A stretch of DNA of 5,374 bases, from contig CATJWA010000159.1 in assembly GCA_949744025.1 (NCBI GenBank), positions 1 to 5,374 of the forward strand, given 5' to 3'. Shown in pieces: positions 1 through 3,950 of this stretch; within the stretch, counting starts at the first letter, position 1; every line of letters begins with the position of its first letter. Origin of the DNA: an uncultured Eubacteriales bacterium. GTDB taxonomy: Bacteria > Bacillota > Clostridia > Oscillospirales > Oscillospiraceae. A program made the position numbers and the translations under genes. Below the pieces are notes generated by a model. It did no database searches, was not told the origin of the DNA, and saw nothing but the letters and a program-made list of their open reading frames with translations.

Positions 1-42
1 GGCGTCAATATCCTCGTTGATAAGATAGTCCAGGTTTGCGAT
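1..42 (-). CDS. infC: Start of infC, translation initiation factor IF3 (partial, ATC start)
   Basis: Only the first 14 codons lie in the window; the gene runs off the left edge. The frame reads (I/M)ANLDYLINEDIDA. The piece LINEDI-A resembles the start of the IF3 N-terminal domain, which in Firmicutes usually reads like 'INE(D/E)IR-KEVR-I'. A strong SD (51-56) is followed after 8 nt by ATC, and no ATG, GTG or TTG is suitably placed. The only GTG overlaps the SD and its frame stops after 17 codons. Non-AUG starts (AUU, AUC, AUA) are a known hallmark of infC, because IF3 discriminates against them and so controls its own synthesis. The long structured leader with a terminator just before the SD also fits infC. 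If correct, rpmI and rplT should follow beyond the left edge. The product would act on the 30S subunit during initiation. Fourteen residues are little evidence, so the identification rests on sequence and context together. Confidence 0.62.
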   Translation of the reverse strand, partial: MANLDYLINEDIDA

Positions 43-50
43 ACTTGAAC

Positions 51-56
51 ACCTCC
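51..56 (-). promoter_or_regulatory. Shine-Dalgarno site that fixes the non-canonical start of infC
   Basis: On the minus strand the sequence GGAGGT lies directly after a T-rich tract and 8 nt before ATC. It is a near-perfect anti-SD match and the only ribosome-binding site in this region. It therefore supports ATC at 40-42 as the start, rather than the CTG at 31-33, which would be too far away. The site touches the run of T bases ending the upstream hairpin, so termination and translation start are within a few bases of each other. Confidence 0.7.
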
Positions 57-87
57 AAAAATAAAAGCGAATGCACACGGCATCCGC
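57..87 (-). terminator. Intrinsic terminator of the infC leader (attenuator)
   Basis: On the minus strand GCGGATGC, loop CGTGT, GCATTCGC forms an 8-bp stem (one G-U), followed at once by TTTTATTTTT. The G-U pair becomes A-C on the plus strand, so the stem works only in the minus direction. It abuts the SD of the next gene, as expected for an attenuator rather than an end-of-operon terminator. It also lies downstream of the deacetylase gene and would act on transcripts reading through from it. Confidence 0.62.
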
Positions 88-89
88 AC

Positions 90-124
90 ATAAAAACCCC
101 ATACCTTCGCGGCGGGGCTTTTAT
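90..124 (-). other. Long stable hairpin inside the infC leader
   Basis: On the minus strand ATAAAAGCCCC (114-124) pairs over 11 positions, with one G-U, with GGGGTTTTTAT (90-100) around a 13-nt loop. The T run is part of the stem, but if the A-T part is not formed this could also act as a first terminator, giving two in tandem. Its place between the antiterminator segment and the attenuator hairpin suggests that it brings the two together. It could alternatively be the end of the deacetylase transcript. Confidence 0.5.
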
Positions 125-194
125 TGACCGCTGCGCGCCTTTTGCGGCAGGGTGAGGACGGATACCTCCGCGCCTACTTTGTTTTATCTTTTGT

Positions 195-223
195 ATAATA
201 CCAGCACTTTTTGGCGATGTCAA
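195..223 (-). promoter_or_regulatory. Sigma-A promoter of the infC leader
   Basis: On the minus strand a perfect -35 TTGACA (218-223), a 17-nt spacer and -10 TATTAT (195-200, five of six) predict a start near 188. The TGA stop of the upstream deacetylase (220-222) lies inside the -35 hexamer. The two genes are therefore packed tightly, with no terminator between the deacetylase and the promoter. Confidence 0.78.
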
Positions 224-1053
224 GCGTTTTCTTCCCAGGCGGAGAAAAAATTTCCGCTGCTGACCCCGTGGGGGCGGTTGAAGCGGGACAGGAGAAACAG
301 CTCCTCGGGGTCTCCGGTCAGCTCGTTTACCAGCTCCGAGCAGGTGAAGGCGGCCTGAAAGCCCATGTCGCGCACCACGTCGATGGTGTCGGAATTAAAC
401 GCGCCGTAGGGGAAGGCTATGGACGGCACGGCGTCCACGCCGTATTGCTCGCAGCCCTGAAGATAGCGGCTCAGGTCCGTGGACAGCGCGCGGCGGTATT
501 CGCCAAGGCTCTCGCCGCGGCGTCTGGCGCAGCCGTTGCGGGGGTAGAGCTCGTGCATGTTCCAGGTATGGCACTGCACCTCGATTACACCGCGCTCGGC
601 CATGTCCGCGGCGTCCTGCCAGCTTAAATTGGAATACTCCGGCTCGTGCTCCTCAAACTCGGAAAAGCGCTGGCACACCGAGCCGATAACAGCCACGACG
701 CCGGTGAAGCCGTGCTCGGCGACCACGGGCTCGGCGTACAGCTCGGTGCTGTCGCAGCCGTCGTCAAAGGTGAGCATGAAGGGCTTTTCGGGCATCTCGA
801 ATTTCCCGTCGTACCAGTCAAGAAGCTGGCGCACGCTCACGCTCTGCCAGCCGTGCGAGGCCAGATAGTCCATGTCGGCAGTGAATTCGTCGAGGGAGAT
901 TACGTACTCGTTCCAGCGGGCGGGGTCCTTGGAGATGTGGTGGTACATCACCACGGGCAGGCGCACGCGCTCGCGCTCCGGCTCATCCGCCGAGGCCGTG
1001 CAGGGCAGCAGCAGGGCCAGGCATATAATCATCGAAAATACTCTTTTTCTCAC
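220..1053 (-). CDS. Secreted polysaccharide deacetylase (CE4/NodB family)
   Basis: A 277-residue CE4 esterase, predicted to remove acetyl groups from N-acetylglucosamine polymers outside the cell (peptidoglycan or a PNAG-like polysaccharide). Residues 1-22 are a signal peptide (MRKR, then a hydrophobic core and an A-S-A end). The opening VVMYHHIS (34-41) is typical of the PgaB/IcaB-like branch. Motif 1 is TFDDG (95-99), with D97 as likely base and D98 as metal ligand. Motif 2 is H162-T-W-N-M-H167, the HTxxxH form supplying the two metal histidines. FPYG (214-217) corresponds to the substrate-groove motif. All key residues are present, so it should be active. The start is GTG, with an AGAAGG site 7 nt upstream. 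It diverges from the membrane protein at 1166. No terminator lies between its stop and the infC promoter, so its transcript probably runs into the infC leader. Family is certain; the exact polymer is not. Confidence 0.9.
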   Translation of the reverse strand: MRKRVFSMIICLALLLPCTASADEPERERVRLPVVMYHHISKDPARWNEYVISLDEFTADMDYLASHGWQSVSVRQLLDWYDGKFEMPEKPFMLTFDDGCDSTELYAEPVVAEHGFTGVVAVIGSVCQRFSEFEEHEPEYSNLSWQDAADMAERGVIEVQCHTWNMHELYPRNGCARRRGESLGEYRRALSTDLSRYLQGCEQYGVDAVPSIAFPYGAFNSDTIDVVRDMGFQAAFTCSELVNELTGDPEELFLLSRFNRPHGVSSGNFFSAWEENA

Positions 1054-1165
1054 TTCGGCACCTTCTTAAAAACGGGTTTTTGAATTTAGTTTTCACGAAA
1101 TTGTTCATATTATCGAAATAATTTCAGACAAATCAGGCAATGCTATCCTGTGGAGATGAATTGCG
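1054..1165. promoter_or_regulatory. Divergent intergenic region with palindrome and weak promoter candidates
   Basis: AT-rich gap between divergent genes. GAAAT-A-ATTTC (1115-1125) is a perfect 11-bp palindrome, and CGAAAT occurs twice in the same orientation (1096-1101 and 1114-1119). A minus-strand promoter candidate for the deacetylase is TTGTCT (1126-1131), 16 nt, TATGAA (1104-1109), four of six matches each; its spacer is exactly the palindrome. On the plus strand TATTAT (1108-1113) with TTTAGT 17 nt upstream could serve the membrane-protein gene. Neither is a strong consensus. The palindrome may be an operator. Confidence 0.35.
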
Positions 1166-1564
1166 ATGGTTTTTCTGGAATTTTTCAGTATATATGTGTT
1201 CGGCGCGATAGGCTACGGCGCGCTGGAGACGCTCTGGCGGGGGTACACGCACTGGACGATGATTGTGACGGGCGGGGCGTGCGCCTGCCTTATGCACCTT
1301 ATCGCCACGCGCATGAGCGACCCGCTGTGGAAAAAGTGGATAATGTGCATGGCGGCGGTTACGGCGGTGGAGTTTGTGGTGGGCTGTGAGGTCAATCTTC
1401 GGCTGGGCTGGCACGTATGGGACTACTCGGACATGCTGCTCAACCTCATGGGACAGATTTGCCCGCTGTTTTCGCTGTTCTGGTTTTTGCTGTCGATACC
1501 GTGTGTGTCGATTTCGCGGGTACTGAAAAGATATGTGTTTGTCAAGCAGGCGCGAATCGAATAA
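1166..1564 (+). CDS. Four-TM membrane protein, putative ABC-transporter type IV family (PF06541-like)
   Basis: 132-residue integral membrane protein with about four hydrophobic segments (residues 3-20, 30-47, 58-76 and 99-119). It carries the signature of the 'putative ABC-transporter type IV' (CmpB) family: GYGALETLWRG near 16-26 followed by H29 in the first half, then a glycine, an asparagine and GWHVWDYSD (81-89), with N93 and GQI (96-98) in the second. The family is small and poorly characterised; despite its name a transport role is unproven and no ATPase gene is nearby. The ATG at 1166 is chosen because GGAG lies 10 nt upstream and the family motif begins about 15 residues in; the nearby ATG at 1156 is in another frame. 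It is a single-gene unit, diverging from the deacetylase and ending in the terminator at 1573-1602. Basic residues after the last segment (KR, K, R) suggest a cytoplasmic C-terminus. Confidence 0.8.
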   Translation: MVFLEFFSIYVFGAIGYGALETLWRGYTHWTMIVTGGACACLMHLIATRMSDPLWKKWIMCMAAVTAVEFVVGCEVNLRLGWHVWDYSDMLLNLMGQICPLFSLFWFLLSIPCVSISRVLKRYVFVKQARIE

Positions 1565-1572
1565 AAATACGG

Positions 1573-1602
1573 CAAAGTCCGCCCGGAAACGGGCGGACTT
1601 TG
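1573..1602. terminator. Bidirectional intrinsic terminator between convergent genes
   Basis: A perfect 13-bp stem (CAAAGTCCGCCCG and its complement) closed by a GAAA tetraloop on the plus strand. It lies 8 nt after the stop of the membrane-protein gene and, read from the other side, 3 nt after the stop of the 28-residue peptide. The T runs are modest: only TTT on the plus side, and TTT then TATTTTT on the minus side. It probably serves both transcripts, more efficiently the minus one. Confidence 0.75.
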
Positions 1603-1605
1603 ATG

Positions 1606-1692
1606 TCAACGCTTTGATATGATGCTGATGATGATTCCGGCTATTATCGGCAGCAGGATAATAGCGCCGATTATTATTTCCGCTATTTTCAT
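1606..1692 (-). CDS. 28-residue isoleucine-rich membrane peptide, stop-adjacent to the stalk protein
   Basis: A small reading frame directly behind the stalk-protein gene: the stop TAA of that gene touches this ATG, and GGGGA lies 4 nt before the start, so translation is probably coupled. The 28 residues begin MKIAE and end SKR, with an uncharged hydrophobic stretch from 6 to 26. Thirteen of 28 residues are isoleucine. One transmembrane helix with a basic end is the natural reading. Residues 6-22 form a mirror palindrome (IIIGAII-LLP-IIAGIII). At DNA level GCTATTATC (1640-1648) and GATAATAGC (1657-1665) are a perfect 9-bp inverted repeat. The terminator begins 3 nt after the stop, so the peptide completes the transcript unit. 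I recognise no family. It could be a small membrane regulator or a toxin-like or PSM-like peptide; it could also be an untranslated structured tail. The tight coupling and terminator placement favour a real gene. Confidence 0.55.
   Translation of the reverse strand: MKIAEIIIGAIILLPIIAGIIISIISKR
1640..1665. repeat. Inverted repeat inside the 28-residue peptide gene
   Basis: GCTATTATC and GATAATAGC are perfect 9-bp reverse complements separated by 8 bases. The repeat overlaps the mirror-symmetric part of the peptide, and can fold in RNA about 40 nt upstream of the terminator stem. It may affect mRNA stability or simply reflect the repetitive coding sequence. Confidence 0.6.
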
Positions 1693-2775
1693 TTATTCCC
1701 CTGTGGTGACGGTAACGGTGCGCGCGGCTTCGTCCCAGCCGACCTCAAAGCCCAGAGCCCCGCCGAGGTCGCGCAGCTTGAAGTAGTTATTGCCGTTGAT
1801 GTTGTAGCCGGTAAGGGAGACGCTCTCGCCGTCGATATACACTGAGGAGGACAGGGGGCTTCCGAGCTGGCTGGACGTATCTCCGTCGGCGAGCTCCGCG
1901 CCCGCGGGGGTGTAGCTCTGGCCGGTGGTGAGGGTAATCTGATTGGCCGCGGCGTCGTAGCCGACCTCGAATTTGGCGCCGGTGTTTGTCAGCAGCATGG
2001 CCAGGTCGCGCAGCTTGAAGTAGTTGCTGCCGCCGATGTTGTAGGCCGCCGCGGCGCCGGAAACGGCCTCGCCGTCTATGCTCAGGGACTGGGTGCTGGC
2101 CTGGGCCAGCACGGGACCGGCGGTGTAGCCGTTCAGGAGCTCGTCAATCTGCGCGGAGGTGAGCTTTCCGGAGTAGCGAATCGAGGACACGGGGAAGTCG
2201 AGCTTTGTCCAGCCGTCGTTGCGGGAGTTGTAGGCGCTGTCGTACTGGGCGGCGCTGACGGCTTTGTCGCCGATATAGTAGGTCTTTTCACCCCCCTCAT
2301 TGCCGGCGACGAAGGTGCACTTGTAGTTGAAAACGGAGCCGTCAAGGGTGTAGTCCGCGGCGGCCTGGGATGAGGTGCCGAGGTCGACGCGCACTACGAA
2401 TATGCCCTCGATGCGGGTAGCTCCGGTGCTGTCATTGCGGTAGAGCGAGTACGGCCCGTCAATACTGCCGAGCTTGAGGTACTTGTCGCCGACGCTGAGC
2501 TCCGCGGCAGCGCCGTCGCGGAAGGTGAAGGCGTGCTCGATCACGGAGAACAGGCCCGTTCCCGGCAGGGCGCCGATTATGAGCTCGGGTGTGCCGTCAA
2601 GGTTGAAGTCCGCAAGCTGGCATACTGCGCCCCGTTGGTCAGTGTTTTTGTTGATAACGTCGCGGTAGGCGGCCTTCCAGGCCGGCTCGTCCGCCGCCGC
2701 GGCGGGAAGGGCGAACAGGCAGGCGGCGAGCGCGAGGCTCAGGAGTGTGCAAAGGGTCCGTTTCATGTGCTTCAT
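1693..2775 (-). CDS. Secreted protein with two C-terminal copper-amine-oxidase-N-like stalk repeats
   Basis: 360-residue exported protein. Residues 1-28 are a signal peptide ending P-A-A-A-A. An LAAC at 16-19 could be a lipobox but sits in mid-core, so ordinary cleavage near 28 is preferred. Residues 30-225 form a domain of unknown function with DFNLDGTPEL (56-65), a D-x-N-x-DG-x-x-E loop like the calcium-binding loops of FG-GAP/dockerin proteins. Two stalk repeats (Cu_amine_oxidN1-like) follow at about 231-286 and 312-359; each has IDGE-VS, YNI-G-NYFKLRDL, FEVG-D-AA and TTG. In this family they are cell-surface domains, not oxidase catalytic domains. The ATG at 2775 is chosen over 2835 because GAGGA lies 6 nt before it and the signal peptide starts there. 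A possible promoter is at 2819-2847, and the RHH repressor gene lies upstream on the same strand with no clear terminator between. The 28-residue peptide follows directly. Ligand and role are unknown. Confidence 0.82.
   Translation of the reverse strand: MKHMKRTLCTLLSLALAACLFALPAAAADEPAWKAAYRDVINKNTDQRGAVCQLADFNLDGTPELIIGALPGTGLFSVIEHAFTFRDGAAAELSVGDKYLKLGSIDGPYSLYRNDSTGATRIEGIFVVRVDLGTSSQAAADYTLDGSVFNYKCTFVAGNEGGEKTYYIGDKAVSAAQYDSAYNSRNDGWTKLDFPVSSIRYSGKLTSAQIDELLNGYTAGPVLAQASTQSLSIDGEAVSGAAAAYNIGGSNYFKLRDLAMLLTNTGAKFEVGYDAAANQITLTTGQSYTPAGAELADGDTSSQLGSPLSSSVYIDGESVSLTGYNINGNNYFKLRDLGGALGFEVGWDEAARTVTVTTGE
1766..2025. repeat. Internal duplication: 23-bp identical cores of the two stalk repeats
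   Basis: The 23 bases at 1766-1788 and 2003-2025 are identical and in the same orientation. They encode the NYFKLRDL core of each stalk domain. The flanks differ more at DNA than at protein level, indicating an old domain duplication whose core is held by selection or occasional gene conversion. Confidence 0.8.
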
Positions 2776-2818
2776 GTTGGTTCCTCTTTTCCTGTTTTTG
2801 GTTGCGGGTATTTTACTT

Positions 2819-2847
2819 ATGATAACACATATCACGGCGGATTGCCA
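2819..2847 (-). promoter_or_regulatory. Possible extended -10 promoter of the stalk-protein gene with overlapping palindrome
   Basis: On the minus strand TGTTATCAT gives an extended -10 (TATCAT at 2819-2824, five of six, with TG at the right place). A weak -35 TGGCAA (2842-2847) lies 17 nt upstream. An inverted repeat TGATA-ACACA-TATCA (2820-2834, plus strand) overlaps the -10. Immediately beside it ATTTTACTTA (2810-2819) repeats a 10-mer from the RHH/XRE intergenic region. The promoter is plausible, not strong. Confidence 0.35.
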
Positions 2848-2879
2848 TAGGGGATTTTGCGTAGGGGAGCAAATTTATG

Positions 2880-3068
2880 TCAGCCCTCTGAAATTACCGT
2901 GTCCTCAACGGAGCTGTCCAGAAGAATATTTATGACTTCATTACGCGACCTGTTGGTTTTCTCGGCTATATCGTCGATTGCCGAAACAGTCCGCTCCTTT
3001 ATTCTCACGGTGATGACCCTGTGGCCGTCGTCGTTTTTCTTTTTTATTGTTATTTTCCGGCCGTCCAT
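2880..3068 (-). CDS. Ribbon-helix-helix DNA-binding protein (CopG/Arc-like)
   Basis: 62-residue transcription factor of the MetJ/Arc/CopG fold, which binds DNA as a dimer by inserting a two-stranded sheet into the major groove. The basic N-terminal arm (RKITIKKK) is followed by the strand HRVITVRIK (16-24), helix A (25-39) and helix B starting SRNEVIN (41-47); the small-polar turn before helix B is typical. The acidic tail may be flexible. The start is the ATG at 3068, because GGGAGA lies 7 nt upstream and the upstream frame to 3140 would cross the promoter at 3111-3140. It diverges from an XRE regulator. Its own promoter is covered by ACTTA/TAAGT half-sites, so it probably represses itself. 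RHH proteins are often antitoxins, but no toxin-like frame follows: the next gene downstream is the stalk protein. Family is confident; target is inferred. Confidence 0.85.
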   Translation of the reverse strand: MDGRKITIKKKNDDGHRVITVRIKERTVSAIDDIAEKTNRSRNEVINILLDSSVEDTVISEG

Positions 3069-3090
3069 GTACCTGTCTCCCGCCTGATTT

Positions 3091-3163
3091 ATAAGTTTAC
3101 TATACTTATTATTATAAGTGTAATGAATTGTGTTTGTCAAGTATCATTTTACTTAAACTAAGT
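3091..3163. promoter_or_regulatory. Operator array of five ACTTA/TAAGT half-sites
   Basis: In the 123-bp gap between the divergent regulators the motif occurs as ATAAGT (3091-3096), ACTTAT (3104-3109), ATAAGT (3114-3119), ACTTA (3151-3155) and TAAGT (3159-3163). They form palindromes ATAAGT-7-ACTTAT, ACTTAT-4-ATAAGT and ACTTA-AAC-TAAGT. The left cluster covers the -10 and start of the RHH promoter; the right pair lies just upstream of the XRE gene. Several closely spaced short inverted half-sites are typical of RHH dimers binding side by side. Which regulator binds is not shown by the sequence. The XRE promoter is unclear: TATCAT (3142-3147) is the best -10, with a poor -35. Confidence 0.6.
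3111..3140 (-). promoter_or_regulatory. Consensus sigma-A promoter of the RHH gene
   Basis: On the minus strand a perfect -35 TTGACA (3135-3140), an 18-nt spacer and a perfect -10 TATAAT (3111-3116) predict a start near 3104 and a leader of about 35 nt before the SD. A promoter this strong on a small regulator gene fits tight repression by the half-sites overlapping it. Confidence 0.85.
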
Positions 3164-3191
3164 GCAGTGCCAGTATACGGGGGATGTTGTC

Positions 3192-3527
3192 ATGCGGCCG
3201 AAAAAGGAAATCAATGTTCAGATTGGTGAGCAGATAAAAAGGGCGAGGGAAAAGCGCGCGCTTACGCAGGAGCAGTTTGCCGAGGCGATTGACAGAACGC
3301 CTCAGTTTGTCTCGGACATGGAGCGGGGTGTGTGCGGCATATCTCTTGAGACGCTCAGGTTAATATGCAAAAGGCTGGACGTGTCAAGCGACAGGCTGCT
3401 CTTTCCTGAAACAGCGGAGAATGATATTGAGTGCATATCCGAAGCGCTCAGGCGCATGACGCCGGAGCAGCTTCGGATAATGGAGGCGCTGGCCGAGGCG
3501 CTTTTGCGTGCAACGGGGGGAGAATAA
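3192..3527 (+). CDS. XRE-family helix-turn-helix regulator
   Basis: 111-residue DNA-binding regulator of the Cro/C1/XRE type. The HTH domain spans about 9-71: IGEQIKRAREKRALTQEQFA leads into the first helix of the HTH, RTPQFVSDMERG (35-46) is the turn and recognition helix, and ISLETLRLICKRLDVSSDRLLF (50-71) closes the fold. Residues 77-111 form one or two amphipathic helices (ISEALRRMTPEQLRIMEALA), probably for dimerisation. The ATG at 3192 is chosen because GGGGGA lies 7 nt upstream; a GTG at 3162 would place coding sequence inside the operator. It diverges from the RHH gene, and the two together look like a small switch or an old phage- or element-type control pair, though no integrase or other phage gene is present. 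Its stop codon overlaps the terminator stem. Confidence 0.88.
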   Translation: MRPKKEINVQIGEQIKRAREKRALTQEQFAEAIDRTPQFVSDMERGVCGISLETLRLICKRLDVSSDRLLFPETAENDIECISEALRRMTPEQLRIMEALAEALLRATGGE

Positions 3528-3560
3528 AAAGGGAGCGGAAAACTTTCCGCTCCCTTTTTT
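3526..3560. terminator. Strong bidirectional terminator between XRE gene and Imm51 gene
   Basis: AAAAAGGGAGCGGAAA pairs with its complement around a tiny loop, giving a stem of up to 16 bp flanked by an A run on one side and TTTTTT on the other. It works in both directions: for the XRE gene (whose TAA overlaps the A run) and for the deoC-Imm51 transcript coming from the right, 30 nt past its stop. Confidence 0.9.
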
Positions 3561-3590
3561 GTGGTTTCGTGAGGACGCCGGCAGGTTTTT

Positions 3591-3950
3591 TCAGTCCCAC
3601 TCGATTTCGTCGCCGTGTTCGCTTACTATGCGGCAGAGCTCGTCCTCGTTTTCAATCAGGGACTCGATTATTTCCGCGAAGCGCTCGGCCTTGCGTTCAT
3701 TTTCCTCGCTCAGCTCATAATATGCGGAGTAGGAGCCGGCCTCGGGGTCGGGCTCCAGGCCGTCCAGCAGCTCGGGGGCGTTTTCGGAGAGGTAGTAGTT
3801 GAAAAATGCGTCCCAGTTGTAGCCGTTCATATAGGCCAGCTCGTTTTGCTCATTCATCTTTTCACCGATGGCAAAGGGCTTGTCGTGCTCGTTATTGAAG
3901 GATACGCCGACCCATTTGCCGGATTTATATACGCTTACATAATCAGCCAT
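3591..3950 (-). CDS. Immunity protein 51 (Imm51) family protein
   Basis: 119-residue soluble, acidic protein with no signal peptide. It matches the Imm51 pattern as I know it: GYNWDAF (43-49; family 'GNGYDWE'), PELLDGLEPDPEAGSYSAY (59-77; family 'PE....I.FDPEA.MF..YS') and a C-terminal helix starting KAERFAEIIESLIE. Imm proteins bind and neutralise toxins delivered by kin or by neighbouring bacteria (polymorphic toxin systems), acting in the cytoplasm. No toxin gene is visible. Its ATG overlaps the last 8 bases of deoC and its SD (AGGAGG, 6 nt upstream) lies inside deoC, so it is translated with deoC from the promoter at 4642-4670. The terminator at 3526-3560 closes the unit. It may be an orphan immunity gene defending against toxins from other strains, or a family member adopted for another role. 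Confidence 0.72.
   Translation of the reverse strand: MADYVSVYKSGKWVGVSFNNEHDKPFAIGEKMNEQNELAYMNGYNWDAFFNYYLSENAPELLDGLEPDPEAGSYSAYYELSEENERKAERFAEIIESLIENEDELCRIVSEHGDEIEWD

Larger units (their letters stand above)
57..188 (-). ncRNA. Structured 5' leader of infC, L20-leader-like attenuator
   Basis: The leader starts about 7 nt after the promoter at 195-223 and ends at the SD of the presumed infC. It holds a hairpin at 131-150 (CTGC-CGC ... GCG-C-GCAG), an 11-bp hairpin at 90-124, and a terminator hairpin at 67-87 followed by a T-rich tract. The minus-strand segment GGTATCCGT (158-166) can form nine pairs, two of them G-U, with GCGGATGCC (79-87), which is the 5' arm of the terminator. That is a ready-made antiterminator. 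In Bacillus subtilis the infC-rpmI-rplT operon is known to be attenuated by ribosomal protein L20 binding its leader, and this layout matches. Assignment to L20 rests on the downstream gene and the layout; I have not aligned it to the family model. An unrelated riboswitch or a free small RNA ending at the terminator are alternatives. Confidence 0.5.

Noticed and set aside
5..223. 72-residue open frame on the minus strand starting at 223
   Set aside because: It runs through the promoter, the leader hairpins and the SD of the presumed infC, has no SD of its own and its composition (many Arg, Pro, Lys) is not protein-like.
211..1083. Several plus-strand frames opposite the deacetylase
   Set aside because: They are antisense to a gene with all CE4 motifs, have no ribosome sites and show alanine/valine/glycine-rich shadow composition.
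2776..2835. Longer N-terminus of the stalk protein (20 extra residues)
   Set aside because: It would bury the signal peptide and has no SD, whereas GAGGA fits the ATG at 2775.
3069..3140. Longer N-terminus of the RHH protein (24 extra residues)
   Set aside because: It would translate the gene's own consensus promoter; GGGAGA fits the ATG at 3068.
3162..3191. GTG start of the XRE protein ten residues earlier
   Set aside because: It has no SD and overlaps the TAAGT half-site; the ATG at 3192 has GGGGGA at ideal distance.
2880..3527. Toxin-antitoxin operon involving the RHH protein
   Set aside because: No RelE-, PIN- or MazF-like frame lies next to it; the adjacent genes are a stalk protein and a divergent XRE regulator.
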